From Streptomyces swartbergensis (GTDB taxonomy: Bacteria; Actinomycetota; Actinomycetes; Streptomycetales; Streptomycetaceae), in the NCBI RefSeq assembly GCF_002148965.1, contig NZ_NGFN01000008.1, forward strand, positions 12,135-58,946: a stretch of 46,812 nucleotides of DNA. The letters are read 5' to 3'. Under the pieces are notes generated by a model. It was not told the DNA's origin. It saw only the letters and a list, made by a program, of their open reading frames with translations, and ran no database searches. Shown in pieces: positions 1 to 8,612 of this stretch. Position 1 is the stretch's first letter. Each line of letters starts with the position of its first letter. Made by a program: the position numbers and the translations under genes.

Positions 1-32
1 GGCGGGACACACGACGCAGACGGGAGGTGGCC

Positions 33-1412
33 ATGCCATTCCCGAGCGGCACCCCCGTCGTCACCCTCACCGGCACCCTCCCCTCCGCCGTCGCAGGCAC
101 CGGCTACGGCGGCCAGGTGGTGCTCACCCCGTCTGCCGTGCTGACGGACACGTCTCGGCACGCCGTCTACCCCGGCGGCGGCAAGGCCGACATCGTCAAC
201 GGCACGTTCAGCACCCAGCTGATCCCCAACGATGCCGCAGGTATCGGCCCCGACGGGTGGCGCTGGTACGTCGACCTTCAGCCCTCGCGTGGGCAGCGCC
301 TCAGCTTCTGGGCCGACATCCACGGCGCGAACGGGGCCACGATCCACCTCGACGGCCTGGTCCCCACCCAAGCCCCCGGCGGCGGCACCGTAGGAACCCC
401 CGGCAAGTCGGCCTACGAGATTGCCGTCGACGAAGGCTTCACCGGAACGGTCACCGAATGGCTGGCCTCACTCGTCGGCAGGGAAGGCGAGCAGGGGCAG
501 CAGGGCGAGACCGGGCCGCAGCCTCCACTCGGCGCGGCCGGCGCCGGGCCGACGATCGCGCTGCGGAGCGACGATCCCAGCACCAGCAACGCGCGCACAC
601 CCACTGCGCACGCGGCAAGCCACGGCACCGGCGGAAGCGACCCGGTCACTCCCACAGCGATCGGCGCCGAGCCGGCCGGGACCGCCGCATCCGCTGTAGC
701 CGCACACGCGGCCGACACGACCGATGTGCACGGCATCCCGAACACTGCCCTGCTAGAGACGGTGAGCGGCGCCCAAGCGAAAGCCAACGACGCACAAGCC
801 ATCGCCACCGCCACGGCGGCCACAGACGCCACCAGCAAAGTCACCGCCCACGCCACCGGCACCGACCCGCACGGCGACCGCGCCTACAGCGACACCACCT
901 TCGCAACCAAAGTCACCGTGACCGCGCTCAACGGGTACGTCGACGACACCGCAGCCCGCATCGCCGCCGTCGAAAACGGCAGCGCCTGGCTTGCCGCACT
1001 CAACGTCGCAGGCAACGCGACAATCTCCAACGGAGACCTCACCATCTCCGACGTCACCAAGGGCTACCGCTTCCGGCGCGGCGGATCCGCACTCGACCTT
1101 GAAGCCACAGGCGCCGACCTGATCCTGTCGAACTGGTCCGGCACCGGCTTCAACGGAACACAAAGGGCCTACGACCGGTATTCGGCCGACGCGCTGAACG
1201 TGCAGCACGCCGGGAAACGCGAATTCGTCGCCGCCCTCTACGGTGCCGTCGTCCACACCATCGACCCAGACGGCAACCAGCTCGGCTTCCACGGCAACAC
1301 GCCCGTCTCCCGACAGGCCGTAACCGGATCCCGCGCCGACGGCAGTGCCCTCGCGTCCCTACTGGCCGCGCTCGACGCCCTCGGCCTCATCGACGACCAG
1401 ACCACAGCCTGA
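33..1412 (+). CDS. Tail fibre protein
   Basis: A 459-residue protein. ATG at 33 is preferred to the in-frame GTG at 27 because GGAGG at 23-27 lies 5 nt before the ATG. It has a beta-rich N-terminal part (about 1-125), a short collagen-like stretch near residues 149-163 (GREGEQGQQGETGP), an Ala/Thr-rich middle with a DPHGDRAY motif near residue 278, and a beta-rich C-terminal domain. The DPHGDRA motif recurs in the gene at 2951, as expected of modular fibres. Fibre genes usually carry host-receptor binding; that role is inferred from composition and neighbours. It heads a co-directional run of fibre-like genes. Confidence 0.75.
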   Translation: MPFPSGTPVVTLTGTLPSAVAGTGYGGQVVLTPSAVLTDTSRHAVYPGGGKADIVNGTFSTQLIPNDAAGIGPDGWRWYVDLQPSRGQRLSFWADIHGANGATIHLDGLVPTQAPGGGTVGTPGKSAYEIAVDEGFTGTVTEWLASLVGREGEQGQQGETGPQPPLGAAGAGPTIALRSDDPSTSNARTPTAHAASHGTGGSDPVTPTAIGAEPAGTAASAVAAHAADTTDVHGIPNTALLETVSGAQAKANDAQAIATATAATDATSKVTAHATGTDPHGDRAYSDTTFATKVTVTALNGYVDDTAARIAAVENGSAWLAALNVAGNATISNGDLTISDVTKGYRFRRGGSALDLEATGADLILSNWSGTGFNGTQRAYDRYSADALNVQHAGKREFVAALYGAVVHTIDPDGNQLGFHGNTPVSRQAVTGSRADGSALASLLAALDALGLIDDQTTA

Positions 1413-1444
1413 CGCGCCACGCGGCGCCCAACCGAGGAGGCCGC

Positions 1445-1828
1445 GTGGCCGACAACCTGAGCAACACTGCCGAAAACCGGTGCCTGGACTTCATCCTGGG
1501 CCTGCCCGCCACGGCTCCCACCACGCCGCTGAAGGTGGCGCTCGTCACCGCGCTCGGCGACGACACCACAGCGGGCACCGAGGTCACCGGCGGGTCCTAC
1601 GCGCGGCAGAACCTCAGCGTCGGTGCCGCGGTCGCCGGGGCCACCAGCAACTCGGCCGACCTCGTGTGGACCGGCATGCCGGCCGCCACGGTCGTCGGCG
1701 TGGAGATCTGGGACTCGTCGGGCACCCCAGTGCGGCTTTGGTACGGGCCGCTGTCCGCCTCCCGCACCGTGGCTGCCGGGGACGAACTCCGGCTCACCGC
1801 AGGGTCCTTGCAGCTGTCGCTCGCGTAG
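1445..1828 (+). CDS. Small tail-fibre-associated protein
   Basis: 127 residues from GTG, with GAGGAGG at 1434-1440 just upstream. The N-terminal pattern (LSNTAENRCLDFILG, then VALVTALGDDTTAGTEV and GGSYARQ) matches a widespread small phage protein that is often encoded beside tail fibres and usually called tail fibre or tail-collar protein. The rest is a compact beta-rich domain ending in a hydrophobic strand. It has no signal peptide or membrane segment. Its position between fibre genes supports a virion role; no enzymatic residues are apparent. Confidence 0.65.
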   Translation: MADNLSNTAENRCLDFILGLPATAPTTPLKVALVTALGDDTTAGTEVTGGSYARQNLSVGAAVAGATSNSADLVWTGMPAATVVGVEIWDSSGTPVRLWYGPLSASRTVAAGDELRLTAGSLQLSLA

Positions 1829-1838
1829 GGAGGCGCTC

Positions 1839-2954
1839 GTGCCGTCCCTCAGCAGCCTCGTCGACAACTTCAACTCAGGCGCGCTCGGCCCCGAGTGGGG
1901 CAACAGCTACGGCGGCACCGCGGTCGTCGGCGGCCGGGCCCGCGTGCCGTGCACCACCGACTATGCGGGCTGCCAGACCGCCTACGCCTGGACCCTGGCC
2001 GGGGCCAGCTTCTTCGTGCAGGTGCCCACCGTGCCGTCGGCGACCGGGGCCACCGCCGAGGCCTACTTCGCGGTCACCGTCCAAGGCGCCACCGCAGGCA
2101 CCCGCGTCGGGTTCGGCATGAACGCCGTCACCGGCCTACTGCGATGCGTGTCAGAGGTCGACTACTGGGACGACAACGCGGTCGAGCTCGCCTACGATCC
2201 GGTCGCCCACTTGTTCCTCCGGCTGCGTGAGGACGGCACCAACCTGTACTGGGACACGTCGCCTGACGGATCGGCGTGGACCAACCGCAGGACGCTCACC
2301 ACCCCCGCGTGGATCACCGCCGACGCCGAAGCGTGCGCGCTCGACATGAGCGCCCACCGCGACGCCGGCCCCGCCGACTATGCCGAGTTCGACCTCGTCA
2401 ACACGCTATCCAACGGGGCTGTGTGGACTGCGTCGTCGAATCTGTCCGGTCAGACAACGCTCGGCGCGACCGCCCTCGTCGCTGCCCGCGCCACGGCCGC
2501 GCTGAGCGCCGACGGCAGTCTCACAGCAGCGCCCGTGCTATCCGCGCACGCCACCGCGGTGCTGTCCGCCGATGCGACCCTCACCGCCGATGCGGCGGCC
2601 AGTGAAATCCCGGAGGTGGCAGGGTTGGCCGCGGGCATCTTCGACCTGCACATCGAGCAGGGCGCCACCTACGTGCAATCGTTCACCGTCAAGGACGTGC
2701 CCGGCTTCACGTGGGATGGCTGGGTCGCGCGCTCGCAGATTCGGTCCGCGGCAGCCTCCGACAACGGCGAACTGCTCCTCGACCTTGGCGACTACCTGAC
2801 GATCATCGGCGACACAATCCGGCTCGCCATCCCCGCCACAGTCACCGAAACCCTCACCCGCAACGGACTCTGGGACCTGGAAATGGTGTCCGGGGGCACG
2901 GTCGTCCGCCTCCTGCAAGGCCGGGCCGTCGTCTCCCTGGAGGTGACGCGGTGA
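1839..2954 (+). CDS. Fibre/baseplate-type tail protein
   Basis: 371 residues from GTG at 1839, with GGGAGG at 1828-1833. Residues about 1-200 resemble a LamG-like beta sandwich, followed by an Ala/Ser/Thr-rich linker (about 205-265). The C-terminal 100 residues begin FDLHIEQGATYVQSFTV and contain LWDLEMVSGGTVVRLLQG. That pattern is common as a separate small tail protein in other phages, so this looks like a fusion of a binding module to that domain. The stop overlaps the next start by 4 nt (GTGA), indicating translational coupling. Confidence 0.65.
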   Translation: MPSLSSLVDNFNSGALGPEWGNSYGGTAVVGGRARVPCTTDYAGCQTAYAWTLAGASFFVQVPTVPSATGATAEAYFAVTVQGATAGTRVGFGMNAVTGLLRCVSEVDYWDDNAVELAYDPVAHLFLRLREDGTNLYWDTSPDGSAWTNRRTLTTPAWITADAEACALDMSAHRDAGPADYAEFDLVNTLSNGAVWTASSNLSGQTTLGATALVAARATAALSADGSLTAAPVLSAHATAVLSADATLTADAAASEIPEVAGLAAGIFDLHIEQGATYVQSFTVKDVPGFTWDGWVARSQIRSAAASDNGELLLDLGDYLTIIGDTIRLAIPATVTETLTRNGLWDLEMVSGGTVVRLLQGRAVVSLEVTR

Positions 2955-3727
2955 GGATCCAAGTCACCGGCGAAGCGCTCACCGACGAGATCGAAGTGTC
3001 CACCGGGCAGCAGGCGCGCACCGTCATGGTGTCCGCAGGGCTCGTCTCCTCCGTCAACGGGCAGACCGGCGATGTGACCGGCCTCGCGGCGACGGCGGAG
3101 GTGTCCACGATCGCCGCAGCCGTAGCGGGCCCCGTCGCCGATGAGGCGGCGGCGGATGCGGTCACCGCCCACGTCGAAGCCATCGACCCGCACGGCGACC
3201 GGGCTGCTGCGGCTGCGGACGCCACAGCGAAGGTCGCCGCACACACCGCGGCCACCGATCCGCACGGCGATCGTGCCTACGCCGACGGGAAGTTCCTGGC
3301 GAAGGCGGGCGGCACTCTCACCGGCCCGATCAACGGTCCCGGCACGTTCGCGGTCGGCTCCGACGGCGGGGTCACCGCACCCAGCCTCACCCTGCCGGCC
3401 ACGGCGACCACGGTCAGCAAGTCGCTCGTCATCACCGCCCCGACCGGTGCCGCCTCCTATGTGGTGTGGCGCGCACCCAAGGCGTGCACCGTCGTGGCGG
3501 TACGCGGGTACAGGGTCGGCAGCACCGGGGCGACGATCAACGCACAGAAGAACACCTCGGATCTGCTCGCCACGAACCTGTCGCTGTCGACGGCCGAGAC
3601 GTGGCTGTCCGGCCCATCGGTGCAGCACGCGACCTTCGCCGCCGGCGACAGCCTCACCGTCGCGATCCGCTCCCTCTCCGGCACACCCACAGCCATCACG
3701 ATCCAGGTCGACCTGCAAGGGGTGTGA
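2951..3727 (+). CDS. Tail fibre protein with DPHGDRA repeats
   Basis: 258 residues from GTG, overlapping the upstream stop. After a short N-terminal strand region come a VSSVNGQTGDVTGL motif, typical of phage fibre adaptor segments, and an Ala-rich helical region with two copies of DPHGDRA (near residues 79 and 103). The C-terminal half is beta-rich and ends in a domain resembling receptor-binding tips (SLSGTPTAITIQVDLQ). The repeat is shared with the gene at 33, so the two probably exchange or duplicate modules. Confidence 0.7.
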   Translation: MRIQVTGEALTDEIEVSTGQQARTVMVSAGLVSSVNGQTGDVTGLAATAEVSTIAAAVAGPVADEAAADAVTAHVEAIDPHGDRAAAAADATAKVAAHTAATDPHGDRAYADGKFLAKAGGTLTGPINGPGTFAVGSDGGVTAPSLTLPATATTVSKSLVITAPTGAASYVVWRAPKACTVVAVRGYRVGSTGATINAQKNTSDLLATNLSLSTAETWLSGPSVQHATFAAGDSLTVAIRSLSGTPTAITIQVDLQGV

Positions 3728-3730
3728 GCG

Positions 3731-5275
3731 ATGGCGGTCCTCACTGTCGACGAGGGCGTCATGCTGTACCAGCCGCCGCCCGCGACGCTGACCACGCAGG
3801 CCCTCACCGGGCCGGACCGGCTGCAAGTCTCCGACTCCACGGGCGTGCTGGCGACGCTCACAGTCGGCGCCCGCACGGTGGCCATGCGCGGCCCGCAGCG
3901 GACGTTCACCGAGAACAAGCGACCCTTCACCGATGCCTTCACCCGCACGTCCAGCAGCGGCTTCGGCACGAGCCCGGGCGGTGGCACCTGGTCCCAGTCC
4001 GGCACCGCCACCCTCTACACCGTGAACGGCAGCGTCGGGCAAATCTCCTGCGACGTCGCGGGCAGCAGCCGCCACGCCACCATCGTGGACACCCTCACCG
4101 ACGTCGACGTCACCGCCAAGGTCACCGTCACCACCGTCCCCGCCGGCGCCGCCACCTCGATCGGCCTGTCGTTCGGGTACACCGACACCAACAACGCCAA
4201 CCGGGCGCGCTTGATCGTCAACACGAGCGGCACCGTCCAGCTCGCCCTGGAGAAAGAAGTCGCCGGCACCACCACCACACTCGGCACCGCCACCCAGGTC
4301 GGCACCGGCTTCACCGCCGGGCAGTGGTGGCGGATCCGCGCCCAGCGCACCGGCACCACGATCCGCTGCCGCGCATGGCTCGACGGCACCACCGAACCGT
4401 CCACGTGGCTCCACTCGGTCACCGACCCCGCCAACCCGGCCGGCCGTGTCGGCTTCCGGGCGCTCGCCTCCACCGGCTCCACAGGCCTGCCCCGCCTCGT
4501 CCAGGTCGACGACCTGCAAGTCATCTCCGGCAGCTGGGAAACCGTCCCGACCGTCACCCACAACACGTGGGTCAGGGTGCTCAGTCAGCCGTTCACCGGG
4601 ACGTGGACGCCCGCGCTCGCCGATCAGATCCGCGCCTGGGCCGTCGACACCACGCCCGACGTGCTCGCCTACGCGATGATGTACGTCACCGGCGCACCCG
4701 CCGTAACCAGCCCCGCCCTCGCCGGAGCGCAAGTCGCCGGCCAGTCCAACTATGGGCCGCTCGACCCGAGCGGGGTGCCGATCGAGGGCGCCGACTTCCA
4801 TGACTACATGGGTCGCGACTGGACTTTCCCCAACGGTGAAACGCAGACCGCAGGCGCTGGCGAGGCCGGGTGCATGGACTGCTCCGGCTACGTGCGCATG
4901 GTCTACGGCTACCACATGGGCATCCCCATGGTCCGAGTCGAGAACATCGACGGGAACAACTTGCCACGCATGACCAAAGACATCGGACCGTCCGGCCCGG
5001 GCGTGATCATCGCCCAGGCCACCGGTGCCGCCCCGCCGCTGACGAACCTGCAGATCGGGGACGTGCCGCACTTCGACGCCGACAGTGGCGACCCCGTGGC
5101 CGGGCAGCTCGACCACAACGGCATCTACCTCGGGCTCGACAGCCTCGGCCAGCCCCGGTTCATCAACTCGCGGAAAACCCCGAACGGGCCCACGTTCGGT
5201 GACCTCGGTGGTGCTTCCCGCCTCGACGGCACCGGCACCTACGCCACCAGCCTTCGCCTGATCAGACGCTTCTGA
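3731..5275 (+). CDS. Tail protein with C-terminal NlpC/P60 peptidase domain
   Basis: 514 residues. Residues about 55-275 form a LamG-like beta sandwich. The C-terminal third contains an NlpC/P60-type papain fold: catalytic Cys384 in a DCSGYVRMVYGY context and His462 in LDHNGIYLGLD. NlpC/P60 enzymes cleave peptide bonds of peptidoglycan stems, so a fibre-associated copy may open the wall locally during DNA entry. It lies 3 nt after the preceding fibre gene. A second NlpC/P60-like domain ends the tape measure protein, so the virion may carry two. The lysis amidase is separate (31238). Confidence 0.72.
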   Translation: MAVLTVDEGVMLYQPPPATLTTQALTGPDRLQVSDSTGVLATLTVGARTVAMRGPQRTFTENKRPFTDAFTRTSSSGFGTSPGGGTWSQSGTATLYTVNGSVGQISCDVAGSSRHATIVDTLTDVDVTAKVTVTTVPAGAATSIGLSFGYTDTNNANRARLIVNTSGTVQLALEKEVAGTTTTLGTATQVGTGFTAGQWWRIRAQRTGTTIRCRAWLDGTTEPSTWLHSVTDPANPAGRVGFRALASTGSTGLPRLVQVDDLQVISGSWETVPTVTHNTWVRVLSQPFTGTWTPALADQIRAWAVDTTPDVLAYAMMYVTGAPAVTSPALAGAQVAGQSNYGPLDPSGVPIEGADFHDYMGRDWTFPNGETQTAGAGEAGCMDCSGYVRMVYGYHMGIPMVRVENIDGNNLPRMTKDIGPSGPGVIIAQATGAAPPLTNLQIGDVPHFDADSGDPVAGQLDHNGIYLGLDSLGQPRFINSRKTPNGPTFGDLGGASRLDGTGTYATSLRLIRRF

Positions 5276-5285
5276 GGAGACCGCC

Positions 5286-5825
5286 ATGCCCACCAGCGAT
5301 GCCGAGGGCAAGGACTGGTCCCTCGAACGGTTCCGCTACCACCTGCCGAACACGGTCACCGACGTCGGGCCCGGTGAGGGCACTTACGCCAAGCTGTTCC
5401 GGCCCGTGCACGAGGGCGTGTGGTGGACGGCGGTGGAGATCCACAAGCCCTACGTGCGGAAGTACGGGCTGAAGTCGACGAAGACGCGGACCATGTACGA
5501 CGAGATCCACGTCGAAGACGTCCGTGAGTCCGCTGCCCACCTCTTCCACCGGGACCTCGTGATTCTGGGGGACGTCGCCGAGCACATGCCGCGCGAGGAC
5601 GCCGTCGCCCTGCTGGAGCGGATCGTCGAAGCCGGGGCGTGGAACATCCTCGTGTCCGTGCCCATCGTCGAGAGCGTGCAGGGCGAGGTGGACGGCAACC
5701 CGCACGAAGCCCACCTCCACCAGTGGGACCCCGACGACATGGACGGCGTCCTCGCCGGGCTCGGTGGGAAGGCCGAGACGTTCCGTGGCTCCACGCTCGG
5801 GTGCTGGTGGTGGACGCGGACGTGA
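5286..5825 (+). CDS. SAM-dependent methyltransferase-like protein
   Basis: 179 residues from ATG with GAGGAGA upstream. DVGPGEGTYAKLF (about residue 26) matches motif I of class I methyltransferases, and LVILGDVAEHM (about 91) matches the motif IV region. The C-terminus LGCWWWTRT is short. The fold suggests methylation of a small molecule, protein or nucleic acid; the target cannot be read from the sequence. No DNA-methylase catalytic motif such as DPPY is present, which argues against a DNA adenine or cytosine modification enzyme. It overlaps the next gene by 4 nt. Confidence 0.6.
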   Translation: MPTSDAEGKDWSLERFRYHLPNTVTDVGPGEGTYAKLFRPVHEGVWWTAVEIHKPYVRKYGLKSTKTRTMYDEIHVEDVRESAAHLFHRDLVILGDVAEHMPREDAVALLERIVEAGAWNILVSVPIVESVQGEVDGNPHEAHLHQWDPDDMDGVLAGLGGKAETFRGSTLGCWWWTRT

Positions 5826-6181
5826 ATGACATCCTCCCTGTCGTCCTGGCCTGGGCTGCAGCTGCCGTCGCCCTCTATCTCTACTGGGATGGCAAGCGTC
5901 GCTGGCAGCGTGCCAACCGCAAGCCCACCCCGATCAAGACCGACCAGCCGCAGGCCGCCGTCATCGAGATCGTCGAGCGCGGCCGGGCCACCACCGAAAC
6001 CGCGAGCGGCAGCGTCATCATCCCCAACGACGTCCGCATCAACGGGCAATCCCTCCTCGTCCCGCGTGACTCCCCGGTCATCGTCCACGAGATCAAGACC
6101 GACCCGGACGAAGTCCTCACCGTCACCCTCACCCTCTTCGCCCGCCGCGTCACCATCGCAGCCGAAGGGGATCTGACGTGA
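5822..6181 (+). CDS. Small membrane-anchored protein
   Basis: 119 residues from GTG at 5822, chosen for its 4-nt GTGA overlap with the upstream stop; GTG codons at 5801, 5807 and 5810 are alternatives. Residues about 3-22 form one transmembrane helix (ILPVVLAWAAAAVALYLYW) followed by basic residues, so the C-terminal about 95 residues should be cytoplasmic. That part is beta-rich and unrecognised. The downstream gene overlaps its stop by 4 nt. Function unknown. Confidence 0.6.
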   Translation: MNDILPVVLAWAAAAVALYLYWDGKRRWQRANRKPTPIKTDQPQAAVIEIVERGRATTETASGSVIIPNDVRINGQSLLVPRDSPVIVHEIKTDPDEVLTVTLTLFARRVTIAAEGDLT

Positions 6182-6435
6182 CGGGGCAGATCTTCCGCTA
6201 TGAGGTCCCGGTCGATGACCAGTGGCATGAGATCGCCGGATGCGGGACCCCGCTGCACGTCGACTGCCGCAACCCGTGGATCGTCGAGTTCTGGGCGTGG
6301 CAGCGCGAAGACCTTCCCGCCCGACGGCTTCGCGTCTTCGGCACCGGCCAGCTCATCCCCGACGGCACCCACTACCGGGGCACCACCATCGCACCCGGCG
6401 GGCAACTCGTCTGGCACCTCATCGAACAGCACTAA
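6178..6435 (+). CDS. Conserved small phage protein (DUF7352-like)
   Basis: 85 residues from GTG at 6178, overlapping the upstream stop. The pattern FRYEVPVDDQWHEI, VEFWAW, RVFGTGQLIPDG and LVWHLIE is a compact beta protein frequent in actinobacterial phages and prophages; it resembles the DUF7352 family from memory. Function is unknown. No metal ligands or catalytic residues stand out. Confidence 0.6.
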   Translation: MTGQIFRYEVPVDDQWHEIAGCGTPLHVDCRNPWIVEFWAWQREDLPARRLRVFGTGQLIPDGTHYRGTTIAPGGQLVWHLIEQH

Positions 6436-6456
6436 CCCACCCTGGAGCCCGCGCCG

Positions 6457-6714
6457 ATGGCCAGCGACCGCTATCCCGAACTCGTTCACGAGGTGCGACT
6501 CATCCGAGTCCACCGCGCCCCTACCAGTCGCCGTCTTCACAGGCTTCTGCGCTGGCGGTGGGACGTCACCACCTACGAACCCCGTGTCACCCAGCACCCC
6601 GGCGTCTACGACGGCCGTAACGGCGCCCAGCACCGTCCCGGCTGCGGGTTCGGCTACACGTTCACCCGCTGGGGAGCACTCCGGCGTATCGCCCACCACA
6701 CCACCGCAGTCTGA
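6457..6714 (+). CDS. Hypothetical protein
   Basis: 85 residues, Arg/His-rich and basic, from ATG at 6457. The start is preceded by the recurrent GGAGCCCGCGCC element (6444), which supplies the Shine-Dalgarno sequence. Near the C-terminus is HRPGCGFGYTFTRWGAL with a single Cys. No recognised domain. It belongs to a run of short genes sharing the same start-associated sequence. Confidence 0.5.
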   Translation: MASDRYPELVHEVRLIRVHRAPTSRRLHRLLRWRWDVTTYEPRVTQHPGVYDGRNGAQHRPGCGFGYTFTRWGALRRIAHHTTAV

Positions 6715-6729
6715 CCCGGAGCCCGCGTC

Positions 6730-7290
6730 ATGGATCTCCACGCCTGGATCACCCAGCAAGTCGACCACGTCGAAGCGGCTGCTCGTGCGAGGCTCGTCGG
6801 CCGCCCCGTCAACCTCGCAGTGAGCGGCAGCGGTGACGTCATCACAGGAACGATCACCGAAGTTGGGGACGCGAGCGACGGCCTTCGATTCACAGTCGCT
6901 CGTTACGGGGTCGAACCAGTCGACCCCCGGCCTGCACCGGTGGATCTGGTATCCGCCGTCCTGCGTCGCTGCGAGGCGGACCGGCGGATCCTCGCCCGGC
7001 ACCGGCTCGACCCGAACGTCACCTACGAGCCCGCCTGCGAAGGCTGCGGCACCTACGGCGACATGGGCATGTCCGAGGTCGACAACCTCAACGACTGCCC
7101 CGAGCTGCTCGACCTTGCCCACGCACACGGGCTGACGAACGACATCCTCGCCGGACTCGACCGGCCACAGCCACCCGAGCCGAAGCCGCGCGCCAGCCGC
7201 CGTCTCGGGCTCGGCGACATCCTCGCCACCCCGCCCATCACCACCAGCGACGTGCCCGCCGCACTACGCGGACCCCGCTGGAAGCCGTAA
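6730..7290 (+). CDS. DUF6221-family protein
   Basis: 186 residues from ATG, with GGAGCCCGCG at 6718 as ribosome binding site. Conserved features are an N-terminal helix (LHAWITQQVDHVEAAARA), VLRRCEADRRILARH, a CEGCGTYG pair that could contribute to a metal site, and the signature NDCPELLDLAHAHGL. These match DUF6221, a family common in Streptomyces genomes and phages with no known function. The Pro-rich C-terminus (about 150-186) looks disordered. Confidence 0.7.
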   Translation: MDLHAWITQQVDHVEAAARARLVGRPVNLAVSGSGDVITGTITEVGDASDGLRFTVARYGVEPVDPRPAPVDLVSAVLRRCEADRRILARHRLDPNVTYEPACEGCGTYGDMGMSEVDNLNDCPELLDLAHAHGLTNDILAGLDRPQPPEPKPRASRRLGLGDILATPPITTSDVPAALRGPRWKP

Positions 7291-7314
7291 CCCCACACCA
7301 CAGGAGCCCGCGCC

Positions 7315-7506
7315 ATGGCCCGCTACCTCATCACCTACGACAACGGCCACGACGAGACCGTCGAGGCGAAGTGCATCGAACCCTCCGGCAGCCAGTACAT
7401 CGGCTGGGCCGAAGACGGATCCGCCTGCGCCTACATCCCCATCGCCAACGTCCTCAGCGTCGTCCGCCTCGCCGACGAAAACGCACCCAAGGCGGTGACC
7501 GACTAA
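7315..7506 (+). CDS. Hypothetical small protein
   Basis: 63 residues, acidic, from ATG with AGGAGCCCGCGCC directly upstream. Compact and beta-rich (RYLITYDNGHDETVEAK, YIGWAEDGSACAYIPI). The stop TAA overlaps the next ATG by one base, indicating coupled translation. No function is recognised. Confidence 0.55.
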   Translation: MARYLITYDNGHDETVEAKCIEPSGSQYIGWAEDGSACAYIPIANVLSVVRLADENAPKAVTD

Positions 7507-7766
7507 TGGCCCGCTACCGCAAGCGCCCCGTCGAGATCGAAGCCGTGCAGTGGACCGAAAACACGTCCATGCGCGAGCTCATCGACTTCACGAACGGGCT
7601 CGTCAAGCTCAACGACGTCGACCGCGACTTCCACGTCTACGACCGACTCCACGACACGTGGGTCAAGTTCGAGTACGGGGCCTGGATCATCAAGGGCGTC
7701 CAGGGCGAGTACTACCCCTGCCGCGACGACGTCTTCGCCGCCACCTACGAGGCGGTGACCGGCTGA
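7506..7766 (+). CDS. Conserved phage protein of the 'IKGVxGEYYPC' type
   Basis: 86 residues from ATG at 7506 (TAATG overlap). It matches a small family common in diverse phages: an RKRPVEIEAVQWTE start, then WIIKGVQGEYYPCRDDVF and ATYEAV. The family has no assigned function. The next gene starts on its stop (TGATG), so three genes from 7315 to 8413 form a coupled unit. Confidence 0.68.
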   Translation: MARYRKRPVEIEAVQWTENTSMRELIDFTNGLVKLNDVDRDFHVYDRLHDTWVKFEYGAWIIKGVQGEYYPCRDDVFAATYEAVTG

Positions 7767-8413
7767 TGGCCCGCCTGCAAATCCTCGAACTCCCCGAAGG
7801 CAGCGGAGACGACCGGCCGCCGTTCGTCCTCGTCGTCGACCAGTACGAGCCGCAGCGCTACATACTCGGCGCAGATCAGCCCGAGCCCGTCGACCAGTTC
7901 GAGGGCATCGCCGAGCAGATCGGTGCCCGCGCCGTACTCGTCTTCGAAGACACCATCGACATCCCCGCCAACGACACAACCGCCTACCTCAACGCCGGTG
8001 ACAGCCGACCGGAGTTGGTGGTCGAGCTGGCTGGACGGGACATCGACGGCGCCATCGACGCCGCGATACGGAAGGTGAAGGACGGTCCCCGGCTCGCCCG
8101 CGAGCGGACCGAGATCGCCCGCGACATGGACCGGCTCGCCAACCACAAGGCGGCGATCACCGACGCACTCGGCATCGACCGGCTCCGCGACTGGGACGAC
8201 ATCCGCAACGCCGCCGCCGGGCTGAAGCGGGAACGCGACACGCATGCGGCGGCCATCGAACGCGTCCGCCGGACGCCGACAAAGCCCGAGATCATGAACG
8301 CCCAGCAGGAGAACCCGACCGTCTGGATGCACGGCTACGAGTGCGGAGTCCTCGCGGCCAAGTCCGATCTCCGCCCGCACAACGAGCCCACCAGCAAGCC
8401 GACCGATGCCTGA
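7766..8413 (+). CDS. Hypothetical protein, beta N-terminus and helical C-terminus
   Basis: 215 residues from ATG at 7766. Residues 1-80 are beta-rich (RLQILELPEG, PPFVLVVDQY, ARAVLVFED). Residues 100-175 are charged and helical (KDGPRLARERTEIARDMDRL), and the tail contains VWMHGYECGVLAAKSDL. Similar proteins occur in Streptomyces phages, but no function is known to me. Its end overlaps the next gene by 8 nt. Confidence 0.55.
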   Translation: MARLQILELPEGSGDDRPPFVLVVDQYEPQRYILGADQPEPVDQFEGIAEQIGARAVLVFEDTIDIPANDTTAYLNAGDSRPELVVELAGRDIDGAIDAAIRKVKDGPRLARERTEIARDMDRLANHKAAITDALGIDRLRDWDDIRNAAAGLKRERDTHAAAIERVRRTPTKPEIMNAQQENPTVWMHGYECGVLAAKSDLRPHNEPTSKPTDA

Positions 8414-8609
8414 CGTGACGGTGAAGCTGTCCGACGGCGTCCGAGAAATCACCGTCGATATCAACGGCAGTAGCGACGATCCCCTCGCGCGCGCCGAAGA
8501 GGCCGCCGTCCGGCTCTACGGCGTCGCCAGCGAAACCCCAACCGACCGGCGGGCCGGCTTCAGCGGATGGGCGCTCAACAGCGACACCGAACGCAGCCCC
8601 GAGGAGTGA
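8406..8609 (+). CDS. Hypothetical small acidic protein
   Basis: 67 residues from ATG at 8406, overlapping the upstream gene by 8 nt. N-terminal strands (VTVKLSDGVREITVDING), a short helix and a polar tail. Nothing is recognised. It is followed 3 nt later by the next gene's GTG. Confidence 0.45.
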   Translation: MPDVTVKLSDGVREITVDINGSSDDPLARAEEAAVRLYGVASETPTDRRAGFSGWALNSDTERSPEE

Positions 8610-8612
8610 GCA

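Noticed and set aside
2792..5311. 839-codon open frame on the minus strand
   Set aside because: It is antisense to four well-supported fibre genes and has a biased Gly/Val/Asp/Arg composition typical of antisense frames in high-GC DNA.
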